Shown here in pieces: positions 57,879 through 64,000 of a DNA stretch of 64,000 nt. The notes under the pieces are model-generated. The model was not told the origin of the DNA. It was given only the letters and a program-made list of their open reading frames with translations, and did not search any database. This DNA is from Conus ventricosus (taxonomy: Eukaryota; Mollusca; Gastropoda; Neogastropoda; Conidae): assembly GCA_018398815.1 (NCBI GenBank), contig CM031616.1, forward strand, positions 29,505,609-29,569,608, read 5' to 3'. The first letter of the stretch is position 1; the number at the start of each line of letters is the position of its first letter. Both the position numbers and the translations under genes were made by a program.

Positions 57879-58193
57879 TGTGCGTAGGGCTACGAGGGCA
57901 ACTTAATGTCAGTAGTTCTCCAGAAATGTTCTTTCCAGAATCCACACTAAACAGAACAGAATGCAACGAATTAAAATAGTATGCTAGCACATCCACGGCA
58001 AGAGTAGGTGTGCTGGATATTGTTATAGTGTTGCCTGCTTTTCATATTTTCGAAAGTTTGTACAGCCCTTTCCAGTTATGAACATGCCTGCATGTTTGTT
58101 AGTACAAACTGACAGACAGGTGAAGCAAAGCAGTCAGTACCTTGGCACAGGAAGAATAATAGTAGAAGTAACAGTCGCTCCAACAGCGGCCAT
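26145..58193 (-). CDS. ZC3H11A: ZC3H11A-like CCCH zinc-finger gene, about 16 coding exons
   Basis: The first three exons encode three CCCH fingers in the arrangement of ZC3H11A: DCYFYYYSSCAK|GSLCLFRHCEAALGNE, then a second finger, then SCYWGNQSLGC and HCAFKHF. Downstream come family-type low-complexity regions: VQPVIIPME, VSLEEIYRQRALE, SVQERLGSR, repeated SLEEIR motifs, VKTFSEIMAEK, and a C-terminal acidic/Leu tail. In vertebrates ZC3H11A is a nuclear protein associated with the TREX mRNA export machinery. Most exon junctions keep phase, but exons 1, 2, 5, 12 and the long 3' exon each carry single-base frame breaks, so as written the sequence encodes no full-length protein. The listed span includes introns. 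Upstream non-coding exons were not found. Confidence 0.85.
26269..29220. other. Long last intron, left part
   Basis: No coding exon is supported. A GC-rich repeat with CCCCGGCGGCG and GGGGGGTGAAGCCCCCC lies at about 27645-27725, and a local duplication of CTTAATTGTAATA...CTGCAGTAAAAAAGT at about 27788-27868. A T run lies near 28538. Confidence 0.5.
29228..30110 (+). repeat. Long SINE-like retroposon, copy B, with inverted 3' end
   Basis: The tRNA-like head (GTGGTGCAGCGAGTAATGCA and GGGTTCGATTCCACG) and body match 842-1736. The end part (about 29862-29945) is repeated as an inverted copy at about 30013-30097, including GTGGGCTGTCCATG and its complement, forming an ~84-bp stem with a ~67-bp loop. 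Confidence 0.75.
30314..31284. mobile_element. Non-autonomous hAT5-like element with 5-bp TSD
   Basis: It begins CAGGGTTCCC and ends GAACCCTG. TCAAT flanks both sides (30309-30313 and 31285-31289). Inside both ends lie multiple AAAAGGACCT/AAAGGACTT words. No ORF is present; a 17-bp or longer G run lies near 30600. CAGGG ends with 5-bp duplications are reported for hAT5-type elements; classification is inference. Confidence 0.75.
31470..32277 (-). CDS. ZC3H11A: ZC3H11A-like exon 15, long Ser-rich region
   Basis: Acceptor CTCTGTTCAG, donor CATCT|GTGAGT. It starts GGSLGVKTFSEIMAEK, a family block, then loses frame by one base near 32228-32234 (KKRKR region). From there a single open frame (ending at 31466 if unspliced) is Ser/Ala/Gln-rich (e.g. 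FRFQPIQFSDSEGDSLSNS). The length of 808 bp plus one missing base gives the phase 2 end needed by the terminal exon. Confidence 0.85.
33251..33504 (-). CDS. ZC3H11A: ZC3H11A-like exon 14 with four in-frame 19-residue repeats
   Basis: Acceptor TTTTGTTTCAG, donor GAG|GTATAT, intact, phases matching both neighbours. After VKPVNVTRPTESTSISK the unit RLGQPLASRAQSGEIQT repeats four times with single substitutions (57-bp DNA unit, the middle copies almost identical). The end reads QAEEKPE. Confidence 0.85.
33960..34165. repeat. Three tandem copies of a ~70-bp unit
   Basis: Each unit contains TTAGGATTCCTGCTATTGTT (or a one-base variant) and CAACTGATGGTACTTATGAT. It lies in the intron upstream of exon 14. 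Confidence 0.85.
34427..34900. repeat. Homopolymers and (AC)n in intron
   Basis: A G run (34428-34443), an A run (about 34619-34644), and a C run leading into (AC)n (34854-34893). Confidence 0.9.
35019..35129 (-). CDS. ZC3H11A: ZC3H11A-like exon 13
   Basis: Acceptor GTTTACAG, donor GCAG|GTAAAG, intact and in phase on both sides. It reads GVEDLPSSSKQTSKKPASAR then SKMEQQIYVPPPRKNA. Confidence 0.8.
35491..35606 (-). CDS. ZC3H11A: ZC3H11A-like exon 12 (third SLEEI motif)
   Basis: Acceptor TTCACCAATAG, donor ACAG|GTACTG. It encodes EEDTNKIVKEEPLVLSLEEI followed by RQRKLNRPHGQPGD. It ends in phase 1 and matches exon 13. The start phase relative to exon 11 is off by one. Confidence 0.8.
36728..36938 (-). 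CDS. ZC3H11A: ZC3H11A-like exon 11 (second SLEEI motif), one frame break
   Basis: Acceptor CTGGTATTGCAG, donor ATCT|GTAAGT. It reads DQEEETKDKSTEVLSLEEIR, then RKRK, where a run of seven A (36867-36873) shifts the frame. The better continuation is QEKEQTSDSDLEKEKLTAS to QANRKKRTRPQPVYDI. The overall plan (acidic, SLEEIR, basic) repeats in the next exon. Confidence 0.8.
37150..37700 (-). repeat. SINE-like family copy, inverted
   Basis: CTGCCCATCCACAGCCATAC, a 'gaggatcagcataaaagctatgg' block and the GACAAGGCTGTACTC block match the 842/29228 family in reverse order. Divergence is high. Confidence 0.6.
37900..37960. repeat. CCGGGGGCATGCTCCCCCGG palindrome
   Basis: CTAGGGGGTCCGGGGGCATG continues CTCCCCCGGG. 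It is the same word seen after the G run at 15575-15610, in the opposite orientation. Confidence 0.7.
38270..38480. repeat. Local duplication and (AC)n tract
   Basis: Two copies of AACTTGYGGAATCAGCACAT with flanking TGAAAGTCA lie about 60 bp apart (38301 and 38360), followed by (AC)n at 38443-38471. Confidence 0.8.
38506..38818 (-). CDS. ZC3H11A: Candidate ZC3H11A-like exon 10, boundaries uncertain
   Basis: The acceptor TTTTTTTTACAG is strong. The open frame (103 codons) is Lys/Glu/Ser-rich, with an internal repeat (SQVVSKKVDENE and IQVSKKVDGKDS; ESASQAGGSKEK and ESQTGESKET). It ends at a stop at 38506, but a good donor (CAA|GTAAGC at 38581-38586) lies inside. Neither end matches neighbouring phases, so inclusion is tentative. 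Confidence 0.5.
40754..40815 (+). repeat. (TG)n microsatellite
   Basis: About 60 bp of TG repeats with GGTGTG interruptions. Confidence 0.95.
40938..40985 (+). repeat. Very long G homopolymer
   Basis: About 48 bases of G broken by a single A at 40953. This length is unlikely to be exact in the assembly. Confidence 0.95.
41655..42180 (-). pseudogene. BED-finger-like N-terminal fragment of a hAT-type transposase
   Basis: A 117-codon frame (41655-42008) contains FLRKVIAPGLAWCKTV and KALEDHIRSAKHMSNVKAL. A W-C-K-x-C pair in a neighbouring frame plus H-x4-5-H gives the outline of a BED zinc finger with a one-base frame break. Beyond a T run (42091-42117) lies GCGGAATTCCGC. The matching C-terminal fragment type is at 14883-15392. 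Confidence 0.5.
42545..42969 (-). CDS. ZC3H11A: ZC3H11A-like exon 9, Lys-rich helical region
   Basis: Acceptor TTCTTAAACAG, donor ACT|GTAAGT, 425 bp, intact. It contains a tandem duplication at protein level (KKKLADRIGRKKKLADRI) and a long charged, probably coiled-coil segment (KKAVEEALSEEGKQAKKVV). It ends in phase 0 (KITLVT), which does not match the phase of the next candidate exon. Confidence 0.8.
43330..44035 (+). pseudogene. Unidentified decayed ORF region, probably TE-derived
   Basis: Two long + frames overlap (43337-43546 and 43546-43878), and coding-like sequence continues after a stop (LSKYTARSYIASVINDLMQ, near 43887-43943, in another frame). It is unlike the host gene and lies in its intron. 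No family recognised. Confidence 0.35.
44390..44505 (+). repeat. ~50-bp tandem duplication
   Basis: TTTTGCTGAGCTAWAGTAAT, then GCAATGACAAAARGATTTT, occurs twice inside the 44100-47409 element. Confidence 0.85.
45386..45586 (+). CDS. Candidate first exon of an element-encoded gene
   Basis: ATG 45386 (CGATAATGG context) opens a charged frame: MADAPSYKSSSNKEDIEREI, then FMKCMEFSRTSLNLQRHQT. Coding-like composition fades after about 45538, where ACAGGTTGAAC or TACAGGTAC could be donors. It is inside the hAT5-like element and not part of the host gene. No homologue recognised. Confidence 0.35.
   Translation: MADAPSYKSSSNKEDIEREIFMKCMEFSRTSLNLQRHQTLVFLSRQFDILQVEHIMYRYTLYARHR
46479..46722 (-). CDS. 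Candidate two-exon start of an element-encoded gene
   Basis: On -, ATG near 46722 gives MAFAVVTFKEHSFQDQHTWK with a donor (AAA|GTAAAG) near 46664. A second exon, 46558-46479, has acceptor TTCATTCGCCAG, donor AAG|GTAAGG and reads SASLKRNSDTDSVRSKRAK. The FAVVxF start followed by a Ser/Lys/Asp-rich exon recalls TE-associated BEN-type genes of invertebrates (inference). The exon would break the host gene's frame if included there. Confidence 0.4.
47971..48348 (-). CDS. ZC3H11A: ZC3H11A-like exon 8, intact
   Basis: Acceptor CCACTATTACAG, donor CAAG|GTAAAG, 378 bp without a frame break. It begins RISVQERLGSRVSP, then alternates basic stretches (KRSKRKPAK, VKKRRRKAV: probable nuclear localisation signals) with acidic runs ending in EEVSEEEEEEP. 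The motif VTV(P/A)VKKR occurs twice. It joins exon 10 in phase (1/1), skipping the exon-like segment at 46479-46558. Confidence 0.85.
50074..50163 (-). CDS. ZC3H11A: ZC3H11A-like exon 7
   Basis: Acceptor TATTGTTGCAG, donor AGGG|GTAAG. It reads EPQMDCRRVVVNSQDPEEPE followed by a Pro/Lys end. Both junctions are in phase (1/1). An overlapping + frame is a shadow. Confidence 0.8.
50379..50504 (+). repeat. Perfect ~61-bp tandem duplication
   Basis: TTCAGGATCAACAAATCTCA through CCCAGTCTATCATTC occurs twice head to tail without visible differences, in the intron between exons 6 and 7. Confidence 0.95.
51060..51112 (+). repeat. (AC)n microsatellite next to exon 6
   Basis: About 40 bp of AC repeats about 40 bp beyond the exon 6 donor. 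Confidence 0.9.
51150..51227 (-). CDS. ZC3H11A: ZC3H11A-like exon 6 (SLEEI motif)
   Basis: Acceptor CTTTAACAG, donor AGAG|GTAAC. It encodes DSPAVEIVSLEEIYRQRALE, the first of three SLEEI motifs in this gene. It ends in phase 1, matching exon 7; its start phase does not match the end of exon 5 as written. Confidence 0.8.
51515..51645 (+). repeat. 3' part of the SINE-like family
   Basis: GCTGTGTCTTCTCTAGTAGG and GGAATGAGTGGGCGAGGTGG match the last part of the 842/29228 family. No A tail remains. Confidence 0.55.
52667..53080 (-). CDS. ZC3H11A: ZC3H11A-like exon 5, two frame breaks
   Basis: Acceptor TTCAATGCAG, donor AAG|GTGAGAG. Three successive frames carry the protein: DSDVESTGTISNAGTPLKVK up to about 52953, then a Pro/Arg/Ser-rich stretch (RSPPHPQRSPPLRPENS, SPSPRRRSPTPLRYP), then AERLGNRNTASDKPSSER from about 52758 to the donor. 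Each change is one base. The RS-like stretch is typical of nuclear RNA-binding proteins. Confidence 0.8.
53608..53726 (-). CDS. ZC3H11A: ZC3H11A-like exon 4
   Basis: Acceptor TTTGTGATAG, donor AAG|GTAAG. The good frame reads WGSAPSEAKSVQQSLSSG then FPIVQPVIIPME, a family-type linker after the fingers. The start needs phase 2 while exon 3 gives phase 1, so one base is missing or an exon boundary is misplaced. The end (phase 1) fits exon 5. Confidence 0.75.
54911..55014. repeat. 52-bp tandem duplication abutting the exon 3 donor
   Basis: CTGAACAGACCTGTAGTGTT with CACACACAC and ATGAGACCAGTGTAC occurs twice; the right copy ends at the GTAC of the donor. The left copy therefore carries a second GTACAC, but without the exon end. 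Confidence 0.9.
55015..55138 (-). CDS. ZC3H11A: ZC3H11A-like exon 3 (finger 3)
   Basis: Acceptor TTCCATTGCAG, donor CAG|GTACAC. The frame is intact: LDRSQISCYWGNQSLGC then TKPHCAFKHFKPRS, which is finger 3 (C-x7/8-C-x5-C-x3-H type). It ends in phase 1, which does not match exon 4. A 52-bp tandem duplication begins exactly at the donor. Confidence 0.85.
55558..55604 (+). repeat. Very long C homopolymer
   Basis: About 47 uninterrupted C in the intron upstream of exon 3. The true length is uncertain. Confidence 0.95.
55829..55888 (+). repeat. (TG)n-(CG)n tract
   Basis: TG repeats running into GCGCGCGCGCGC, an alternating purine-pyrimidine stretch that could adopt Z-DNA. Confidence 0.9.
56788..56906 (-). 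CDS. ZC3H11A: ZC3H11A-like exon 2 (fingers 1 and 2)
   Basis: Acceptor CCTTGCAG, donor CAG|GTCAGT. The first part reads GSLCLFRHCEAALGNETTCS, completing finger 1 and starting finger 2. After WQAG the family frame is lost because an A run is one base short (TTT at 56830-56832 on +). The remaining codons, in the shifted frame, read RPNCKFRHMEIQ and complete finger 2. The length is 119 bp, one less than a multiple of three. Confidence 0.85.
57806..57880 (+). repeat. (TG)n microsatellite
   Basis: About 75 bp of TG repeats with a single TGATG interruption, in intron 1. Confidence 0.95.
58141..58193 (-). CDS. ZC3H11A: ZC3H11A-like exon 1 (first half of finger 1)
   Basis: ATG at 58193 in a TCAACATGG context begins MAAVG. 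The finger sequence DCYFYYYSSCAK lies in the next frame and runs to the donor AAG|GTACTG at 58140. The exon has 53 bp; one more base would give exactly 18 codons and the phase needed by exon 2. The missing base lies around GGAGCG (58174-58180). Confidence 0.8.
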
Positions 58194-60128
58194 GTTGAGA
58201 TGAAAATCTTGGACCAGGGCGGTGACAATGGCTGAAGATGATGGCTGTGCTGAAGGCAATGGGAAGAGATGAGAGATGGGACTGTAATGGATTTCAGCTG
58301 TGTCTGGAATGATGCTGCTGAGGACAGGGTGAACAACTCTCCATGACCATACAAACGGAACTAATGGTCTGCAATCTCTGACGCGCAGGGGAGGACTTGG
58401 CTTTACAACAACTTTATCTACCACTGTTTCTCTGTTTTACTGTCTGGCTCTGAATTACTTTTGACACAATGTAAAATTCTCTTTTTTTTTCACGAGTACA
58501 GCACTGCTACTCAGCATTTCATGAACTACTTTCATGGAAATAATGCCAACATGTAAGTAAATACCACATTCATTTCACAGCTTTCATATCCATGACTAGC
58601 TACTTCAAATTCCACATCTTTCACACAGCTACAGACTGCTTCAATGCCGACATTCTCAGATCCATGCAGTACTAGGGAAAAGGTAAAAGGTGTTTCAAAC
58701 AAAAATTTACATTGTTCATAATGCTTCCAGAGGACTGACATGATACAGCATACGACCACAAAACTGATATTCATTATGCCCAGGAGACTGGCATGATACA
58801 ATAAATGACACAAAAATGAATTTCACAAATGTCAATCAGCACATCATTTTCTGTGTGAAAATTCAGTCTTTGGATACACAATCTCTGAACAGTGTTCCTT
58901 CAAAAGCGTTCCATAAACCCACACTATTAACACTGACAAGACTGTAAAACAGCACATAAGCTGAATAAAATACAATAAAACAAACAAACAAAACAAAACC
59001 CAAAGCAAAGGTTAACAGTTCTTGATTAAAAGATTTGAAAAGTAAGCGGATCACTGATCAGTCATTAACTACAACATGTCCAAAGATAAAAGAAACAATA
59101 AAAAAATAATCACGACACAGAAAGATTGAAATCAACAAGTATTAAATAAATGTAGAATAAAAGAAACAAGAAAAAAAAGTCACAAATCAATCTTCTGCTA
59201 TACAATACTGAAAGAATCATTTTTTGTTTTTTGCAGAAAAAGTGAATAAAATAAACATTTAAAAAAATCTTTAAAACATATTAGCATTACTTTCACAAAA
59301 GCATATCCATTTCTATCAGACAGGACGAACCCAATACTACTGTTATTTCAAAACACATGCATGTCCATATCACACTCTCTCTTTTCGCTGCAGGTCCCTT
59401 CAAAAGGACTGAATCATGGCAGTCCTTTTTTTCCCCCCGAAGTCCTCTTCTGCTAAAACACGCTCAGGACTTTTTTCCTTCTTTTGACCAAGAGTCCTTT
59501 CCCAATTCACAGGAACACATGCAAATGTAGATCCGTTTCACAAAACAAAACACACATGAAAAGTAAAACTGTCAGGTTTCTTCTTGGTCGGCCGGTATAT
59601 GTATAAAATTCTACATTCTTACAAAATTTTTTTTGGTTTTTGGTCAAATGGAAATGTGCACTACAATTCAGAGCCAGATTACAATATACATCAACCATAG
59701 CACAGCCTCCAAAGTCCTCCAGTTTCAGCGTGGTTGCAATGGCTGTCCATCAAATCCACAATCAAGTCTATTTTCAGCATGAATTAAGTCTCTATCCACA
59801 GGTGATAACACAAACCACATCACTAGATGCAGGCTCACGCTCCGTACTGCTTAACATATATCTATTCTGTGAAAAATTTTTCTCCTTAGAATTTGTTTCA
59901 TATAGATTTTTCTTTAAATGGGGATGGGTAGGGGCAGGGGGTTCCTCACATTTCTCTTTTTACTTTGTATGCAATCACCGCTATGCTCTTTGTTTTAACG
60001 TGAAGAAAGCACATCGTTGCTGTGAATTTCTTCTGGCAACCAATGATTTAAATGCAGAACTACTATAGCATGATGCTTGTTCTCCTCCCTATGTTAAATG
60101 CGCAGTTCCTTTCTCTTCTGATCCTTAG

Positions 60129-60190
60129 ACAAGTTTTCTACGAGTTGTACGGCCCTGGTGTCAAGGCAACAAATGGAAGAGTTGATACAA
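60129..60190 (+). CDS. Possible small + strand exon
   Basis: CTGATCCTTAG is a fair acceptor and ACAAG|GTGAGT a strong donor. The 62 bp between them read QVFYELYGPGVKATNGRVDT. No partner exon was found, so it may be chance or a remnant. Confidence 0.25.
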
Positions 60191-60310
60191 GGTGAGTATG
60201 TGTGAACTCTTGGTCAGCAAGCCACAGCTTGACGGGGGTCTCAACACCATGGTTGTCACAGCGGACTATACTATTTCCAGCCTCTTGTCCTTCTCTACCT
60301 GCAACAACAT

Positions 60311-60395
60311 ATGTCAGACAGGAGTATACAAATTACAATGCTGACAATCTACATTTCAGACAGGAGTATACAAATTACAATGCTGACAATCTTTA
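60311..60395 (+). repeat. 43-bp tandem duplication
   Basis: TCAGACAGGAGTATACAAAT with TACAATGCTGACAATCT occurs twice, head to tail. Confidence 0.9.
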
Positions 60396-60601
60396 GAATG
60401 AAACCGACATATTCATAAAACACTACCAAAGGCACAGACTGCAACTGTATAAATCTACGTGTTATTCAACTTATTGTTCAGGCACTTGGCTTTACAATTA
60501 TTGAAAGTTTTGGGCTGCAGAGGCTTTAGTGAATACAATGCACACCACAAAAAACCTGTAGGGCCACTGACTTTGTTGTGCATTTCTGACCATTCAAAAT
60601 C

Positions 60602-60607
60602 TTTATT
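60602..60607 (-). terminator. Poly(A) signal of the second - strand gene
   Basis: TTTATT on + (AATAAA on -), about 160 bp downstream of the stop at 60768. Confidence 0.4.
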
Positions 60608-60767
60608 TATCCCTCAAATTCAAAGCCACATTGGGTGTGGGTGGTCGACAGTGAGTGCTAAATCATCGGGGTAGGGTGGAGTGGTGGTAGGTAGTGGGAT
60701 GGGTGATGGCGGTTCCTTCAAAGGTGAAATATGAGTGTCCTTACTAAAAAGGCAAAATTTGAAGAAA

Positions 60768-60929
60768 TCATTTGTTGGACAATGACACCAATGCTTCTGT
60801 TTGCTTCTTCTTCTTGAACCTTGTGTCACAAGAATCAGTCTTGGTCAAACTGGAATCACTACTTTTCACTTGTGATGGTTCACCGTCACTGGAATTATGT
60901 CGACCAACGCGAGATGCAAGAAGTAGGTG
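60768..60929 (-). CDS. Terminal exon of a second, unidentified - strand gene
   Basis: A - frame reads ASRVGRHNSSDGEPSQVKSS, then SLTKTDSCDTRFKKKKQTEA, to a TGA at 60768. Composition (Ser/Asp/Lys) is protein-like and a poly(A) signal follows. The proposed acceptor (AAAACCAG) has a poor pyrimidine tract, so the 5' edge is uncertain. No family recognised. Confidence 0.4.
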   Translation of the reverse strand, partial: HLLLASRVGRHNSSDGEPSQVKSSDSSLTKTDSCDTRFKKKKQTEALVSLSNK

Positions 60930-61009
60930 CTGGTTTTGTATGTGTTTTTTTTCATCCCTTCAATATGATCCGAGGCTATGGACAAACTACCACTGAAGCA
61001 AAGCCTTGA

Positions 61010-62540
61010 TTGTTAATTTTCTGCAGAAAATGTAAAGACTCAGATCATGTGAAGAAGATCAAGGGCCACATTTCTGAGATCGATGCCATTCCTTAAGTTA
61101 ACATTTCTTGAGCAGGACAGGAATAATGCCACTGAGGGAACAAGAAAGATGGGATAATAAATACAAAATACAGGAAAATATAGAAAGAAAAAAGCCTAAC
61201 TAACCCAGTAATACTTTTGTGGAGAAAAAAATCTGTTTATCAGTAAATATCGATTCAGAATGTAAATGTCGATTCAGCTGTGTCCTCTAATAACTGCCTT
61301 TTCACATTTACTTTTTTTCAGCACATAACATGGGATTAATCAAAGTATAAGTTTACCTATGCACCCACACTTAGCCATAAGACACTTGAACAATTTGTCA
61401 TTCCAGAATTTTTCTGAAAACAGACATTTTGAAAACGGATTGAACAAAGACGATGGAAAGAACAAGACTATTATCAGTTCTGTCTATTAATACTATAGCC
61501 ATTGGTGCTACACATTAACTAGCCTGTTTCTCATGACTGAAGCAAACTGCAGCATTAATGAAAACAAGCCTAACACACACACAAAATCAAAATCAATGCT
61601 TCATTTAATTAAAATACAAGAATTAAGAAACATTTCAATGAATGTCCCCTGCAGGCATTACTAACACTAACAGTAATACTATAGCAAGCAAAAATAATGT
61701 GCAAAACAGTAAGTCTGTGGACCAAAGTCAGCATGCTAATGTCTGTGGTCTGGGATATACTGTTTTATCTATAATTAATGTCTGTTGTCTCTATCATCTA
61801 TGTTTGTAACATCTGAAGAAAATTTTGTTGGAATTTAGTTGGGATTTATTTGATAAAAGTTTACCTTGTTTTGTGTGTGTGTGTTTTGTGTGTGTGTGTG
61901 TGGTGTGTGTATGAAACTTGGTCTTCGTCCGTTTCTTATTGAGCCAGTTGCAGCTAATGGGGATGCAAATAATAAATGTGCAATTCTCCCTCAAGTTACC
62001 GATTAACAAACAACAACAACAACAATCATCAAAATGAACACCAATATGCATTACATAGAATGTACATCAGCCGACAGAAAAAGTATGAAGACTAAACTTA
62101 ATTTGGCATGGTGGCACTGGCAGTCAAATCGAGTGTTTCAGACATATTCACTGTTTTGGATTCAGCTCAAGTTCCATGCCACAGCAGAGGGGTCAAACAG
62201 AAAGTATACAGCTTAGTTCTGGTATACCAAAAGGCAACTACTTTCCATTAAATGGATAAACTACAAATATAAACCATTACATTTCCATTTCAAGTACGTA
62301 CAAGTCTGAAATAAGTTATGATAATGACATACAACTTAAATCAATACATTACAAAGCCACCAAATGGGATATCAAACGATGAATGAAAATAACATTCAAC
62401 ACTGGGCAGTTTTAACATACATAAGATATATCTATTTAGACACATGCATGAACACATAGTAAATAAAAAAAAAAACACACACAAAAAAATTAAAAAACAC
62501 AAAATGACAAAAAAATAAAAAACACAAGTACTTTTACCTT
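61010..62540. other. Intronic or intergenic sequence
   Basis: Apart from the (TG)n tract and A/T-rich sequence I see no supported feature. Confidence 0.3.
61866..61908 (+). repeat. (TG)n microsatellite
   Basis: TG repeats with TTTTG and GG interruptions. Confidence 0.9.
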
Positions 62541-62660
62541 TCATAGTATATCATCTGGCTGGTTCAGATCCTCCTCCGGGCTTCTCAGGGGACTCTCTTT
62601 CCTTGGCACCTTTCTCTTTCTTTTCTTTCCTGTTTTTATACCTCTTCCTTTTCTTTTTTT
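62541..62660 (-). CDS. Candidate C-terminal exon, basic then acidic
   Basis: The - frame reads KRKGRGIKTGKKRKRKVPRK then ESPLRSPEEDLNQPDDIL and stops at TGA 62541-62543. A strong donor-like AAAG|GTAAAAG follows immediately, so it may instead be internal with a frame break. The basic cluster is a typical nuclear localisation signal. No acceptor with a good pyrimidine tract is visible. It may belong to the same gene as 60768-60929. Confidence 0.4.
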   Translation of the reverse strand, partial: KKRKGRGIKTGKKRKRKVPRKESPLRSPEEDLNQPDDIL

Positions 62661-62664
62661 TTTA

Positions 62665-63395
62665 ACTTACATTGCACTACTTCTTTAGAAACATTTTCTC
62701 AGCACCCCGAGTCTATTTTTTGCTTGATTCTGGCAATGTTTAAAATACTTTCTCTGTTTTTTCATTTCTCAATTAACTTTTCAAATTTTTTTTCTGCAAC
62801 TAATTATTCTGTTCCTACCTACACATATCTTTTTTTCGTATGAGTTCAATCAATCATTATCAATATATTGTTTTTTGTTTATTAACAATTTTTCCTTGTG
62901 TTAAATCTGAGTCAAGTTTACTATCCTCAGCAAGCTGACAAAATTTATGTAAACCCTTCCCTTTCTAACAGGATATGACTTAAAAATTTAATATCTTATT
63001 AAACATTTTCATGTGAACAAAACCTAAACAAACTTAAATACCAGAGAAAACAATTCATGACAAACAGAAGGGTCTCTTTGGAAACTGACTTAGCTTATGA
63101 TAAATAACTCACTTATTCCTTTGTTGTTCAGTTGCAAAGCGGGCCAAAGCCTCAAAAGCACAAAGTGTAAGCATTTTGTCTTTTTAACTGTAGTATTCCA
63201 AGTTTAATTATGTGAAATGTTATGTCTCTCCTCTAAAGTGAATGGCAGACTGAAGAGTAAAGGACCAAGTAGAAACTCTGAACAAGCAATTTTAATCTGT
63301 GTTCACCGAAGGAAAAACCTACACATGGGAAAAATTCAAAAGAGAAATGCCAGATGAGAAATGCAGACTTTCCAGAGCTGACCAGTATCCACTTC
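62665..63395. other. Intronic or intergenic sequence, nothing recognised
   Basis: A/T-rich with several T runs; no ORF or repeat supported. Confidence 0.3.
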
Positions 63396-63402
63396 TCAAA
63401 GG

Positions 63403-63780
63403 TTTAAAACCATACAAACTTGCGGACCCGATGAGATAACACCCAAGGTACTGAAGACTCTTGCACCAGAAAAAACTCCCATACTGACTTGCATATTCCC
63501 AGTCCTCTATCAACACTGGGGTTGTACCGAAGACTGGAGATCAGCAAATGTCACGCCAGTTTTCAAGAAAGGGGAGCACTATGATCCTGCAAACTACAGG
63601 CCAGTTTCTCTGACAAGTGTACCTTGCAAAATCATGGAGCACATCATTGTCAGAGCTCTAATGAACCATCTAAAAGAGCAACAAGATACTTTCCCCACGT
63701 CAACATGGTTTCCGCAGAGGAAGATCTTGCCAAACGCAACTTTTAGATTGATGGAAGAACTGACAGAGACCCAGAGGTTC
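63403..63780 (+). mobile_element. Non-LTR retrotransposon reverse transcriptase fragment
   Basis: One open frame without a start codon carries the first RT blocks: CGPDEITPKVLK, DWRSANVTPVFKKGEHYDPA, NYRPVSLTSVPCKIMEHII, and FRLMEELTETQ. These are the palm-entry motifs of jockey/CR1-like LINEs. The catalytic F/YADD block is absent; the homology ends near 63780 where different repetitive sequence with CCGGTAC words begins. Confidence 0.85.
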
Positions 63781-64000
63781 CGCCCAGACTATAGACTTTG
63801 CCGGTACTTGGTACCGACAACAAAAAAAAATTTCCGGTACAAGTCTTAAATCAGCCGGTACCCCCCGTGGGGCCTGCCATGCACTACACACTCAACCGCG
63901 ATTCTGGGTCACGCGAACGGGCGATAGCGAGCGGCCTACCGGCACGGATAGCACGTAACAGGCTTGTAAGTGACAGCCTTCATCAACTGAACTCAACAGA
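63781..64000. repeat. CCGGTAC-rich repeat replacing the LINE continuation
   Basis: Words GCCGGTACTTGGTACCG, CCGGTACAAG and GCCGGTACCCCCC crowd within 90 bp, followed by CpG-rich sequence. It may be the end of another mobile element inserted in the LINE. Confidence 0.45.

Larger units (their letters stand above)
58194..60580. other. Upstream region of the ZC3H11A-like gene
   Basis: The 5'UTR and promoter must lie here or beyond, but no TATA box or CpG-rich block can be assigned. RGTCCTTTT words near 59395-59510 resemble the inner repeats of the 30314 element. Confidence 0.35.

Noticed and set aside
57715..57996. 93-residue - ORF
   Set aside because: Mostly encoded by the (TG)n repeat.

Overview
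The window is eukaryotic. Genes are split by GT-AG introns, (AC)n/(TG)n tracts and long homopolymers are frequent, and interspersed repeats of animal type are dense: tRNA-headed SINE-like retroposons, a mariner copy, hAT-like elements and fragments of non-LTR retrotransposons. There is no operon structure, rRNA gene or CRISPR array. The repeat style suggests a lophotrochozoan, perhaps a mollusc, but that is an inference from style and not a species identification.

Bases 1 to about 11.4 kb look unlike the rest: almost no microsatellites, no long open frame, and strong switches in strand composition. Reading all six frames shows a heavily decayed Polinton/Maverick (adintovirus-like) element. 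It has a capsid-like gene on + (about 3.1-4.4 kb), a small hydrophobic protein trace (about 4.5-5.1 kb), a protein-primed family B DNA polymerase on + (about 6.0-8.65 kb) and a retroviral-type integrase on - (about 8.76-9.66 kb). A coiled-coil-like gene lies on - (about 2.05-3.0 kb). All are broken by many stops and frameshifts. A SINE-like copy sits inside at 842-1736. The right flank (11.7-12.0 kb) is a set of short tandem arrays; true element ends were not found.

From 12 to 17 kb there are small unidentified ORFs, a near-perfect 36-bp-stem hairpin, a hAT-like C-terminal fragment and a broken mariner transposase. The mariner is itself interrupted by a SINE fragment with a 10-bp target-site duplication. 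Two exons near 17.7 and 18.6 kb with a poly(A) signal at 20.06 kb are the 3' end of an unidentified + strand gene. It lies tail to tail with the main gene.

The main gene is a ZC3H11A-like CCCH zinc-finger gene on -, running from the start codon at 58193 to the stop at 26145. It has about 16 coding exons, with three CCCH fingers in the first three exons and repeated SLEEI motifs. Its splice sites are good and most exon phases match, yet several exons carry single-base frame breaks. Either the base consensus is noisy or the copy is degenerating. Its introns hold two elements with CAGGGTTC ends and 5-bp target duplications (hAT5-like, 30314-31284 and 44100-47409), BED-finger TE fragments and many tandem duplications.

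Right of 58.2 kb, coding-like C-terminal segments on - near 60.8 and 62.6 kb mark a second, unidentified gene. The window ends in a reverse transcriptase fragment of a non-LTR retrotransposon (63.4-63.8 kb).
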